Assembly (NCBI GenBank): GCA_001939145.1
Contig: LSRX01000066.1
Location: forward strand, 643,355 to 707,354
DNA from: Symbiodinium microadriaticum
Taxonomy: Eukaryota; Sar; Dinophyceae; Suessiales; Symbiodiniaceae
Direction: 5' to 3'
Length of the DNA stretch: 64,000 nt
Position 1 is the first letter of the stretch, and each line of letters starts with the position of its first letter. Both the position numbers and the translations under genes were made by a program. Under the pieces are notes generated by a model. That model was not told the origin of the DNA, did no database searches, and saw only the letters and a list, made by a program, of their open reading frames with translations. This document shows positions 12,131 to 23,900 of the stretch, one piece after another.

Positions 12131-12903
12131 TTCTATATACACATGCACAAACATGTGTATACAGCTGGTTCATCAACTTCCTTCCTTGTGTCGGCAATTC
12201 CTGTGTGTCTAGCTTCGCGTTGAGGCGAAGTTGTGCAGCCCATGTCCTGGCATTTTGCAGGTTCTCCTGCGACGCCGCCTCCCTCCATCACGCTGCCGGC
12301 TGTGCCACCGCCATCACCAGTCCCGGCAAGTGCTCCTGCCAGTCCGGAGCAGCCACCTCAGACTCCGGGTTTGTGAGGTTTGACTGTGGTTTGGGTCAAG
12401 GCGGACGGCTGTTGTCAAAAGGGATCCATTACCTGCTCCGCGGTTGCAGTTTGTTTCGAGGTTTGCGGTCTTGCGATCGCTTCCGGGAAACGTTTTTGAA
12501 GCCCTTTGGGGACTGAGTGGGCAGCAAGGCATGTATCGACACTCTCGCACATGATCGGTAGCTGGCTTGGTCCTTCTAGAGATATCCAGAAATGGCTCGT
12601 TTTGTTCACTTCGGCGTATGAAGACATACCCCCTCCAAAAAGGGAACAAAGATCACTTAGGACTTGTATCTGCATAACCACGACGCAGCCTGATGCGGTC
12701 AGCCTACGGTGCAATCACTTACTGGAAGACGGTTTGCGATAAGCGGCAGGGTGGGCTTCTTCAAATACTTGTTGGCAACGACAAGGCATCCTCAGTGCTG
12801 TTAGCCTTAAGTCCGTTGTTCAGCCGGGCGTTCAGATAGCCATACCTCCCATCCATGGGACCTTGGAAAAGAAGGCAACGCACTTAGACATGCCTGCCTG
12901 TCA

Positions 12904-12970
12904 GCCCTACAAGCCCTAAGCTCCAAATCCTATAAACCCTAAACCCTACAAGCCCTAAACCCTAAGCCCC
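12904..12970. repeat. Telomere-like CCCTAAA cluster
   Basis: Five or more degenerate copies of CCCTAAA in about 65 bases, internal rather than terminal. Confidence 0.85.
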
Positions 12971-14079
12971 TTTGGTTAGAAGCTGGTCCGGGGAAGCTCT
13001 TCCAGGCCGGCGCCGGTGCTGCAGCCTCGGCCTCTACAGGTGGGCTTGGGGGGTTCCGGATCGCAGGGGGGGGTCTTAAAGTCTTACATAAAGGGGCACT
13101 ATAAAGGGGCTTCAGGAAAAGTCCTAAAGGGATAAGAGGTTTATGGGCTTAGCCAGGCTTGACGTGAGACAGAGAGCGTTTAGGCTTGAAGACAACGGGG
13201 AGTTTGGCACGGAAATTTCCAGTACAGTGACTGCGCACTTGTGTTGGACTGAGGCTTTCCTGCTGTAGCGGTCACGAGCTACTACCTGGACCCCAAAAGT
13301 ATGTAGAATCATAGCCTTTTACAGGTGTTGGGCCATTATTTTACTTCCTTTTCGGGGTTTAGGGTAACCAGGTAACCCTGATGTCTCGGCTCCCTCCGGC
13401 TCTGTGTACATCCCTCCCTTCCTGCCTGCAGGTGGCAGGGGGCCTCAATCGAATGGCCTGGGACTCAGGGTGCTGACACAGCCCAAAGTCAGAAAATGTC
13501 AGAAATCGTGGCCTCGTGAGTGCAGCAGCGATTTCTGACTGCTCTCATTGGCGATCCTTTTTCATGAAATCGTGATTTGTCCAGCGCTTCATGTATACAT
13601 ATATACATATGTAGTGCGTTCCACCGTGTTTCAGCACGGGGTCACGTACGTTCAAGGCAGGCAGGTGCGCACATTCACTTTCACTGATGGCCATGGGATG
13701 CACTGCTCAGTTTTCGCTGTCAATCTTTTTGTGCTTGAGGTGCCCCGGCTTTTTGTTTGTCGGAGTCTCGTTCAACACTCTGTCCGCAAACTTAAGGCCA
13801 TTGCATTGATGCAGATCTTGCTTAGATCGTCCGAATGATTGGTGAATGGCTGAAGCCAAAACGGCTATCAAAGCCGTTTACATCCCAACAAACCCACCGA
13901 ATATTGCCAGCGGAGATCCCCAAACAGTAAAAGAAGACCATACCAGAAGAAGGCCATTAGTACCAGAAAGTCGCGACCACCGTGACATGCAAACGTGCTT
14001 CAATTGCTTGGGAAGAACATGGGTCGCCACTAGTGGCCTTCTGCATATGTGCCATGGTACCGCCCACGCCGAGCACGGT

Positions 14080-14310
14080 GACCAGGACGACAATAACCAG
14101 GACCAGGAGACAGCAGGACCAGAGACCAGCAAGTGGGCACCACGACAGCAGCAGAGCACGAAGAGACCGCCAAGCCACCACCAGGAGGGCACCAGGAGAC
14201 CACCAAGACGCCACAAGTAAAGCCAGGAGACTACGAAGGGACCACTATGAGAATACCGGGAGACCTGCTGGACACCAGCGGGAGAAGCAGGAGCAGGATG
14301 GAGCCACACC
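14080..14310. repeat. ACCAGGA/GACC low-complexity tract
   Basis: Imperfect iterations of CCAGGAGACC-like words. The long open frame over 13982-14914 comes from this composition and lacks any recognisable domain. Confidence 0.6.
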
Positions 14311-15944
14311 CGGAATGCCTTCCCAAGTGCTGGCAGATTCAGAAACATTCGTGTGTTCCAAGGGCAGCCGACTTTGCCCCCCCCCCCCCCGAAGCTTGCG
14401 AGATCCAGAGGAACACCTTAAGTCTGAAGTCGCTTCCCCCTTCCCCCAGGCATTGCTGTGGAGCAAAGTGGTCCATGCAGCCTTGTTTACGTTGAATTCT
14501 GCCCCCGGGAAAAGATGCCGCATACGAATCCTCCACGAACAATGGGACGGCAGCGAAACCTATGCACCGCACCACAGCGGCAGACATGCGCCACGAGCAT
14601 CCGGTGTAAATCATAATTGGACACAGGCCCAATTTGCAGCATGTGCTGTAAAAACTTCACCCAGAGAGCCTGTCTTCCCCCCGTGCGTGGTCGCACCGCA
14701 TGGGAACAGCAATCAAATCTCTCTACCACCAGCGCAAGAATGCCAAAGTGTTAGTCAGCATGCTATTCAAGGTGGGAACAACATTACAACCCAAACCCTT
14801 CAACGCCCTAGAGCAATCTTCACGCCCGAAAACTGTTTAACTCCATGCAACAGCCCGGACAGAGCTTTGAACCCAGGTTGGGCCACCGGAGACGTTTCCC
14901 TTTCGGCACCCTGACGACTCCGCCGGCTCTGCCATGACCACATAGGGGTACTATATAAGAGCTACTGTTATGGGGTATCGGGCCATCGGGGATATTTTTC
15001 GCGGTTGTTATGAGGGCTTAGGGCCCGGAGTCGGCTTGGCATTCATTTCGCCGGCTTCACGGAAACCCCGCGCCAGGACTGCTGTGAAGCCTCCCGTGGT
15101 TCAGCCCGGAGTCGCCAAGGACGGAGACAATTGCAGGGTGGGTTTGAGGCATTGTAGGGTTGTTAGAGTTCGGTTTGACGTTTAATCTTTTGGAGACTGA
15201 CGGCACACGCTATAGAGGCGTTCCTCACATGCAGAATCGGAACGCCAAACCCTGACAGTGACAGGAAGTTCAGCATGCGGCTACATAGATGCTAAGGCTA
15301 AGGACAGGCTCACTCTTACTTTCGTTCGCACGGTTTTCTGGGCCCTGGGTGGAGGGAAAGCTTCTCTTCAACCTGTTCAACCCCGTGCATCCCTCCGCTG
15401 CTCGTAGAATACGAAAGCGCCTGCGCCCTGTCCTGCCCATGGATCTGGCTGAGTAATTAGAAGATTCACACGAATGGATTGTACAACTTGAAGGAGGGTT
15501 CCAATCACGAGATGGACTTTATTGCTCTTGGCTATTATAGTTGCGGTTTCTACAAGACAGCGTGTGCGCTTTACCGAGACTAAGGATACCCAGTGGCCAA
15601 CCAACAAGCCCCACGCAGAGACAGGGATATGTCTGCTGGACTGAAGCCCATGCATGCATTGCCAGGGGAAAATGCTGGCTCCACTGGATGAGGTGCCTGG
15701 GAATGCAATGCTTGATCTTCGAGCAGACCAACCACATCCATGTTGGATTTTGCACGAAGCAGCAGTCCCCAGCGAAGGCAGAGTATGTGCGGCCATGCTG
15801 TTCAAGTACCTAATGTGTAGGTTGCACTTTATGGTACCGGCTGTGAACTTTGTCATTCTGCCGAGGTTCTAGGCAACTATCTCCGTGACAGAACGGGAGG
15901 CTCACCTGTCGAGCGTGAAACTGTCCTGCTGCATTATTTTGCGG

Positions 15945-16028
15945 GTATATATGTGTGTATGTGTATATATATATACACACAGAGAGAGGGAGACGCACAT
16001 ATATTTATATATATATATATATATATAT
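15945..16028. repeat. (TA)n/(GT)n microsatellite
   Basis: TATATG and TATATA blocks directly upstream of the spliced-leader relic region. Confidence 0.9.
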
Positions 16029-16192
16029 GCTTTTTCTCCTATGACACTCTATACCTGATTCTGATGGCGTCCTGCAATAGTAGTCGATACACTCGGATTC
16101 GTCAAAGATTGGGGTTGGACCAGCCCTGGCATTGGCAGCATCTGCTATTGCTTCAGTTCAGCAGAGGAACATGCGTGCCAAAAGAACCAAAA

Positions 16193-16211
16193 CCGCCTAT
16201 TTTGGCTCAAG
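16193..16211 (+). other. Relict dinoflagellate spliced leader (DinoSL)
   Basis: The sequence CCGCCTATTTTGGCTCAAG shares the exact 13-base 3' end ATTTTGGCTCAAG with the 22-nt DinoSL that is trans-spliced to dinoflagellate mRNAs, and keeps the CCG and CC of its 5' half. It sits 51 bases before the ATG at 16263. DinoSL relics in genomic DNA are known signs of mRNA that was reverse-transcribed and reinserted. Confidence 0.75.
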
Positions 16212-16262
16212 GCTTAGCCTTCTCGGCTACCAGATTTGATCGCAGCACTGCGGCCAGGAGCC

Positions 16263-19012
16263 ATGCCAAGGTCGTGCACAGCTTCCTTGAGCCTTTGCCA
16301 CCTGTGTGGTCTTTTCCTGCTACGGTTATCCATGTCCTCGTGCTTGGAAGGGGATGCCGGAACAGAGACCACGGACAGCACCCATAAGTTTTGCACAAGC
16401 GGCACCAACAGTTCACAGATGGAGACTCCAATGAACGCTCTCCTGCAGCTGTCCGCTAAGGAACTGCAGAAAGCAGGGAGGTGGACAAGGTGGCCGGGCT
16501 GGAGTCGGTGGTGGACAAGGTGGCCGGGCTGGAGTCAGTGGCGTCGGAGAGGAAGGCCAAATGTTCTCCCAGCAAATGCGTTCGACATGCAGGAGATGAT
16601 TCAAGCTTTTGGGCGTGGGAGACTGTGCAAAATGGTGCAGGATCCACTCGGGTCTGGGGCGGCGTGCAAAAAGGGTCTCGATTGCAAGGACCCGATGTAT
16701 GCCATTTGCTGCACAGATGTTTGCGAGCTGCACGTTGCGGCGTCCTGTAGCGACTACAGCCCAGCTTGCCAGGCGCGCGTGGCTGCCTGTGAGATGGCCA
16801 GCTTCATGGCGGACGATGGCTTTCTCCTGGCGCAACCGGCCCTTTTCGTTGCACCGAAGACCTATGGGGAGAACCAGATCTTCGGTGTCCGAAGCATGGG
16901 CGGCTACAGCACCATTGTGTGGAAGTTGCTGCAAGACCTCACGAGCTTGTGCTACCAGCTTGAATGGCTCCGGAATGACAGTTTCCTCTTGGCCAAGCTC
17001 AGCAACTACACCGGGTGCCAGAACATCGACGAATCCTGCCCCAACAGCCAGGGGAGCTTCGAGACATGGCCGGCAGGTGCCGAAGCCCTGCACGGGTCGA
17101 CAAAAGCATTGATCTCAGGTGGTGAGCAGATGGCGAGACAGGTCATGAAAAGTATTGGGGGATTTTCGGGCGGGGTTGAGGGAATCGTCTTGACTACCTT
17201 CCTCAACATTGCATTGTCGGCCGCGTCCGGCCCTCCCACGAATCCGTGCACCTATGCCGCCACAGCAGATTGGGGGAAGTGCGTGTACGGACAGATTGCA
17301 AAGTATGTGGAGCAGTATGTCACCTCCTACGTAGCCAAGGAATTCCAGCACTATACGAACAAAGTGGCAAAGACAAGGCTGGCAGTATGGCACTTGAAGC
17401 TGAACGACATCAACAACAGTGTTGCAATTGACACCAGGGAGCCAGGGCAAAACACAACAAGCAACTGGCTGGCGGACTTTAAGGACCCAGTGGAAGAGCT
17501 GCGCTTTGACATGGACGGCGAGTGGCTTAGATTTTTGCTGACCCCGGTCCTGCCGCAGTTCTTAAATTTGCACCTGACTGTGGAGAGCCTCGCACTCAAA
17601 GCAAAGCAACTTCGCGATGCTGCATCTATTCAGAAGTTGGCCAGAGACTCACTGTGCCACGCCAAGATGGTGCTGAAACGTGCAGCCAACCTTACACAGC
17701 GACGAGTGGCGAGCCTTCAAGGCCTCATGGTGCATCGAAAGCATCATTTGGAGTGGGTAACTCATTCAACTTTGCACTCTCATGTGATCATCACTCATCG
17801 GTACACATACGATTGTCCATACTACTACCCTGGGCAGTTCGATGCAGAGTGTACAAGCAAGGAAGCAGTGGATAAATCCAACTCTACCTGTACTCCAAAG
17901 CCTCCATCCTTCTCTCCCTGTCTACACTGCCGCGACCGTGGCGACGGAATACCCAATACCGTTTCTGGGCGACAAAGCGCAGTGTGCCCCTTGGGAGACC
18001 ACTTCTCCTGGCGGGGCGGCTGCGACGAGTTGGTTCTGTCACCGGGCCAAGGTTCTTTCCACACAGCAGAAGGTCTTCGAGCAGTGGCTGCAACCCATTT
18101 GGAACTGGATCAACATCACCCGGGCCTTGCAGCAGGCCATGGAAAATGGGGAAGTCCCGAAGTGGTCACCGTGGTCGTGGAAGTGTTACGACGAGGCCAA
18201 CTTGAAGAGCGACCAGGGCCTCTTGGGCCGCATGGCATCTTGCCCTTTCAGGATTCTCACGACCTCCAGCTTCGAAGACAAGCCCTCCTACATGGACAGG
18301 GGCACAGGTGCAGCAACCGACCTGGGCATGTGGAGGCCCAAGAGAGGGAGCAAGGGCCTCTACTATCTCGGTGACTCTTGCCAGAAGAGCCATGCCGGGG
18401 ACATGCACCTGACGGCCATGCTCTTGCAACACATGCCGGGACACGAGGATTCCTTGAAAGCCCCGGTCACCATGACCTTCAACTGGAATGACAAAGACAC
18501 CCATGGTGACCATGATGGCGGCTTGTTCACGCCGGGTTGCGCAGAGGGCTACCGCCCGGTGGGGAGCGTCGGTGAGCAGGATCTGCCTAATTCGAAGGCA
18601 GTGCCTGACAACCCTCCACCACCCAGCCGATTCAATGGCCTGGTGTGTGTGAAGGCCGAATACACGGAATCAAGGCTACCTTAAGAATCTCTTTTGATAA
18701 GCGACTATAGCTGACTATACAGTATGTCTAGGAGTCTATGCCGCTCCACCATTCAAGGAAGAGGTGCATCTCACCAAGGATTACTGGATGTGGACGGACC
18801 GTCGCAGTGGAGGGTATTATGATGGTGCCGTCTTTGTAGGCCCTGTCTACATGACGGCAAGTGGTGTCTTGGTCTACGGCCCTTGCCACGCTGCCCGGGG
18901 CCACCCGTCTGCTTACACGGTGTATCGTGTCAAAGAGTCCCTAGTTAGGTGGTGCACGGGCATGCCGGCAGGGTACGTGCAGGGTGAGCGTGAGCAAACT
19001 CTGAGCCCATGA
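16263..19012 (+). CDS. Secreted delta-endotoxin-N-like / Vps62-like protein
   Basis: Chosen ATG 16263 opens a signal-peptide-like start (basic, then LCGLFLLRLSM). Residues to about nt 17756 form a long helical region with amphipathic and hydrophobic helices; the pattern around nt 17270-17620 (YVEQYV..., LLTPVLPQFLNLHL) resembles the N-terminal helical domain of delta-endotoxins. A low-GC segment (~17757-17868, donor GTAACT) is probably an intron that moves the frame. After it, two blocks (nt ~18310-18570 and ~18620-18940) match Vps62-type repeats: W-x-P...G...LGD, GCAEGYRPVGSV, DYWMWTDRRSGG. The break 18655-18757 is a clean GC-AG intron (AAG|GCCGAA to TTCAAG|GAAG). Stop TGA 19010-19012. Similar Cry-like proteins occur in eukaryotes, but fold and toxicity are inference. 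A 30-bp internal duplication (16481-16540) may disturb the frame locally. Confidence 0.6.
16481..16540 (+). repeat. 30-bp tandem duplication in coding sequence
   Basis: Two copies of a 30-base unit beginning GTGGACAAGGTGGCCGGGCT, with one mismatch. In the main frame it is a Trp-rich decapeptide repeat; in the +2 frame it reads VDKVAGLESV twice, which looks like a more natural helix. Compensating indels on both sides are possible. Confidence 0.85.
18655..18757 (+). other. GC-AG intron in the Vps62-like region
   Basis: Donor GTGAAG|GCCGAA, acceptor TTCAAG|GAAGAG, phase 0. The join keeps the frame and the Vps62-like motif spacing. Confidence 0.7.
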
Positions 19013-19852
19013 ATTCGCATTGCAAGCACAAGCCTGAGAGGTTCAGGGCTTAAATTGACGACGTCCGCAACATGCTGCTGTGTTCAGGGCCAGAGTGTGC
19101 TCAGAACTTGCGTGTGAGATTGAATTCACTTTCTGTATCAGGGGTAAGTTTAAGCTGCACGTTTCATCAAGCCTTGGTAGCTGCAGCTCTTCGGGGGAAG
19201 TCATACTGTTCTTGTTGTATGGAGCTAGTGGTAGTGCTCATGCAGTTCTGCACTTGGGCCCGAAATCCTGCGTGCTTTTGATGCCCCTCCAACGTGCTTT
19301 CTTGCTCCCGTGATGACGGACAGGTTTGTAACACAGGGGCCAAGGAGGGGCTTTCCGTTGTAGCTTAGTCTGTAGAGTGGAACTTGGGACATGTGGCAGG
19401 GATCGTCGTAGTTTACCTCTTGCTTGATGGTTTCTTGATGGTTTTTTGTTACATGATGCCGTCCTTGCCGATAGTTGTCCCATTCCCATCAATTTGCTTG
19501 CTTCTTCGAGGGAGCAGGGGAAGTCAGTACTCCCTCAGTATATCCTCTTTCCTGTTCGGGTCTTATGCGCCTTCTAAGTATGTGCATTGGCTCTGCTGGA
19601 ATACTGGAGGATCGTAAACTGGCATCGGACAAAGGCATGTGTCCTTGAGAGTGTACGATCATCATCTATGGCCTTGGCCAAATGATGATCTACGCTCGCT
19701 GTTCACTCCCCTTGTCCCGATAAAACATCGGGTGGGCATAATGCCCGGGGCTTTGACAGGCCCGTATGGCCAGCAGAGCGAGAGAGATTGACACCCACCC
19801 AGCAGGCATGCAAGACAGACAGGCAGACAGACCGACTGACAGACAGACAGAG

Positions 19853-19886
<34 letters not shown>

Positions 19887-20925
19887 ACAGACAGACAAGC
19901 TCGCGCACAAATGCAATTGCAGACGACTTAGACAAATGCACGCACGCACACGCGTGCGCGCACGCACGAACAGACACACACACACACACAAACACTGATG
20001 TAGTGTTGTCTGCACTCCCGGATGGATCCCTTAAAGGGTGTTACTCTAGATGCGCATGTCAGAAGCTGTGTGCTGTGATGTGTTTGGAGCCATCTTGCAC
20101 ACACGCACACACACACACACACACGCGCGAACGAATGCAAGTTTTTCCACATTTGATGTGCACCCTCTTGCGAGCTTTCATGCAGAGATCACAACCAGCC
20201 TGAACTTCGCGGTTGCGAGCCCGCGCGCAGTCGAGCATCAATATCTGCCGGTTGCGGCACCAGGTAGTGAAGGCATGCACGTGTTCGACATGGCTGCCGG
20301 GGCCCATCGTTGTTATAAGGGAGCATCTTTTGTGTTCGGTGTTTCGTTATCTTCATCCTTTTGGAGGCTGTGCCCCTATTGTAGCTTTGCTCTGCACATG
20401 GGTTCGAGGTAAGGGGGATAAACATGATCAGCGTCTGAAAGTCCAGCGAGTTCTTGCGAAGCCGGGCTCATGGCATCTGTGTGACACCAGGGCAGTGCGA
20501 GTTAGTGCGAGCTTTGCAGTGTCAGGCCGGCAGGTTTGAGCAGCCTCTCGAAGAGTGCAGCATGATTCCGCTTGCAGCACCTTCTCCAATTACGTGATGC
20601 AGACTTTGGTCCAGGATCCTAGGACCGGGTCTCGAGGCCTCTTAGTCGTTTAAGCTTTATAGTGGGGCTGGCACAGAGAGTCATTTGGTTACTTGGTTGC
20701 TCCTGCGTAAGACTCAAAGCTGGGTGCTATTGCTGATGATATTCTGCTATAGCTGTTGGTTTAATCGATGGCTCTTCCGTAAGATCAGAGTCAGAGTGTG
20801 TTCTATTGCTAGTGACATGATAGCAGTAATTATTTCATAGTTAGTTACTCTGGAAGCGGCCTAAATCCGAAGCTATCCCAATAGACACCCTAAAACCCTA
20901 CCCTAATTAGTCGGTATAGAGCGAC
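19013..20925. other. Intergenic region with (CAGA)n and (CA)n tracts
   Basis: No gene recognised. Holds (CAGA)n at about 19816-19890, GC/CA-rich alternating tracts at 19936-19993 and 20097-20125, and CCCTAA-type motifs at 20888-20908 directly before copy A of the array family. Confidence 0.6.
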
Positions 20926-23900
20926 ATGGACCTCCAGCTCCGGGTGCCGCCCGACCGGTGGTGCATCACGCGCAGCGAGTTCTTTGCCTTCATCGAGGTG
21001 CGGCGTGGCGATTAGGGTGTCGGGGGATGACGGCAACCTCCCATGATGCATGGTTTCTTTATGAAGGCAGGCAGACTGAACTGATTTTGCTTTTGAAGAC
21101 CTGAGCTGCAAAGCCTGGCGCGAGGAAGTTCGCAAGCTTTGGAAGCTGGACAAAATTCCAGACGGCGATGTCCCAAACCCGTTTCACAACGACCCGCACC
21201 ATGGGCCCAACCTCTACCAGGCAACTTGTATGCTAAAGGTTGATGATCCGGGGTTTAGTGCGCAAGGTTCGAGGATCCGCTGTAGTGCACCGAGCGAGGG
21301 TTGCCCTTTGGCTACCCAGAAGTTAAAAGAGCGGCAGTTGGTACGGGAAGCAGCAAATCACAGCTGCACCCTGTTTTTTGCTATGTGATGCTGAGGTAAT
21401 TAATTACAGTAGAGCCATTTGAACAACAGCCTGCTCGAGGGTTGCAGAGTTTGGCATCACACGTACAGGATGTGGACATAGGCTTCCTCCCAACTGGGCG
21501 ACGACTGCCGGTGGGGTTCAGTATGCTTGAGCCATGGAGAGACCGTGACAGAGATGGGAGAGCTTAGCTGTCTCAGCAGTGAATCTGTAGAGGTCAGGTT
21601 TCCTATTCTATCGAGGTCTTTCGTCAACCCAAGGTCAACCAGCACTTCGTCAAGCCTGTGACATGGGCGGCCGGTGGGATGTCCTATGCGCTGATGAAGC
21701 ATCCAGCTGGCTTGCCGTGCCAGGCCCCTCTGCCTCTTGGGTCGTGGTCAGTTTGACGGGCTGTAACCTGCAGGCACCATCAAGACTGCACAACTGCAGA
21801 TAGAAGTCATGATGCACTGGTATGTCCATTCCAGCATGGTAGCCCTGAGCTCTATAGCAAACTTGCAGCGGAAGTGCATCGGCATCGGCAGCTATGTTTG
21901 TGCTTCAGTGCGTACGCCCTTGGCTGAATCAAACTTGTGGGTCACGTGCGCACCGTGGGTTTCGGGTGAGCTTGCTGAAGGGAGTGCAGCCCAGGGCTGG
22001 GCTGGGATAGTGGTTTCAGCTGGTCCCTGCATTCACTCGCACAGTTTTGGACAGACCAAAAATGAAGAACAGATGTCCCTTGATTCAAGCTGGCCCCAGG
22101 CAAACCGGCAGAGCATGTGCAAGAAAAGATCATAGGGGCGGATTGGTAATATGACAGACATCACTGCATGAGGCAGCAAGTGCACAAAGGAAATGCTCAT
22201 GATGACCCTACACCCTATAAACCCTAAGCTCTATGCTGAGTCTACTCTACTCCAGGTGTTTCTGTCCCACGCCTGGGCCGAAGGCCTCTTCGAGCTCGGC
22301 GACTTAGCACCTCTGATGCACCACAAGAGAAGGAGGGTTTAGGGTTTAGGGTTTAGGGCTCCTCTGAGGCGGGCAGCTTGGAAGCACTTCAGAGAGACCT
22401 CGTTCAAAAGGGCTCCTCTGATGCACCACTAGAGTCACCAGCGAGGGAGTGGGGGTATTCAGGGTCGGCAGAGTCTTCTCAGGGTTCGAAGCTTTCTGCA
22501 ACTTGGCATTTATTCGCGCATGCTTTTCTGGACCAGGACCCGATGGGTCGAAAACCGGCAGCGCGAGAATTCTTGTTCCCATGGCCATCAGCGCAAAGAG
22601 CGGCTTTTGCCGGAATCCGCTGATCTTTCAGGTGCACCGCGGCTGGCCACGTCTGCAGGGCATTGTGAACTTGTGATTCGGCAGGCATAGCAAGCTAACG
22701 TGCATGAGCGACGGCTCAAGGGCTAGGGAAGACGGGGGTTGGTTTCGGACGTAGTGCGCTAGGACTGAGCCAACCCGTTTGAGCTGATCTTGGAGAAAAT
22801 TGCTCCAGGTCTTTCGACATGTTGAGCCATGAGCCTTCTTCTATTTGACATACCAACATCGTGCAGTGATGTTCTGAAGGTCAAGATCCGGTGGCTTTTC
22901 AGTATTTATTGATGATGTTCAAGGGCTTCCTCATGTTGATAGCGGCAACGATAGAGCAGAAACAGCATAGGTAGGGTCGCATGTTCATCACTTCTTTCGA
23001 AGTAGTGGCATCCCTGCAGAAGTAGCCCCTGAGAGAGTTGATGCTTGCCGGACTCTGCGAGTCCTGCTTGCTAAGCTCAGGTACTGCTGCCTCCTGGCAA
23101 ACCCGCAGAACCTCGACATCGAAGACCTCTTGAGCGTTCCTCCAGAGGACAGATGTGTTACTCAGCATTCCTGCAAGGCCCCAGGTGCTTTAGTTGCCCA
23201 TCCCATGGCCACACTTAGAGAAACATGCCTGTGGGATCCACCCTTTGGCTTCGGACTCTGATACCGCGTCTCCATGCATTTAACTGGTCGTGCTAGGAAA
23301 GCCCCTTCGCCAAAGCTATGAAGAGCGCAACGCATGTGCTGGCAACTTGGCATACACCCCAGTCTGCCAAAAACCCTACGAGAGATGTCATGACGTCGAG
23401 TGCGTGACGACTCCGCCGTGCGAGTCAAGCTCTCAGCTGTCTCCTGGGCTCCATGAGCCTTTGGAGGTCGAGCCAGAGGGCCTTAATTTCGATGAATGTA
23501 GCAATGGAACATGATAATTAGAGGTGTTGTTTCGGAGTCTGTCTGAGCACGTGTTGGTGCATCCGATCATGACCAAGATTGCCGGGATAGAGTAGTCGAG
23601 TACTTGAGTGCTTGATGGTTTAGACGATCGGTGAGGCTGGTAGCTATGTAGGTCTCGAGAACCTTGGATTTCGTGCAAAGCTCGTCGAGCCGGTAGAATA
23701 GGGCATCAGTTGTTGCAAGACGTCGTACTAGAGTGGTATGCACATAATAGAGGCTTGGGTTTAGGGTGTTGAGTTATATGCAGTTGGATTCATGGTGTAG
23801 GGTTCACGATACTAATGCTAAACCTGTTGGAACAAATTGAGGCACTGCTTCCGAATAGAGCCCAGACGTCCGATGCCGCCGAAACCTTTCGGAAAAAGCT

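Larger units (their letters stand above)
9024..16192. other. Long region without a supported gene
   Basis: Contains microsatellites (9993-10140, 10259-10301, 11526-12130, 15945-16028), a CCCTAAA cluster (12904-12970) and a purine-rich low-complexity stretch (14080-14310). Two weak coding hints exist: 9258-9390 (a frame reading AVRILAGCFLANPSN) and a Pro-rich frame at about 12260-12370 preceded by TTTTGCAG. Neither can be joined to a gene. Confidence 0.55.

Noticed and set aside
11528..12223. Multiple open frames on both strands
   Set aside because: Same cause: ACAT/TTTA repeats.
12260..12375. Pro-rich frame after TTTTGCAG
   Set aside because: It could be an isolated exon, but no partner exon or family match was found.
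13982..14914. 310-codon open frame on the + strand
   Set aside because: Its length comes from a CCAGGAGACC low-complexity tract. No domain, no splice support, and the peptide changes character along its length.
22335..22358. True telomere end
   Set aside because: Only three TTTAGGG units, in the middle of a gene and repeated at many internal sites; interstitial motif, not a chromosome end.
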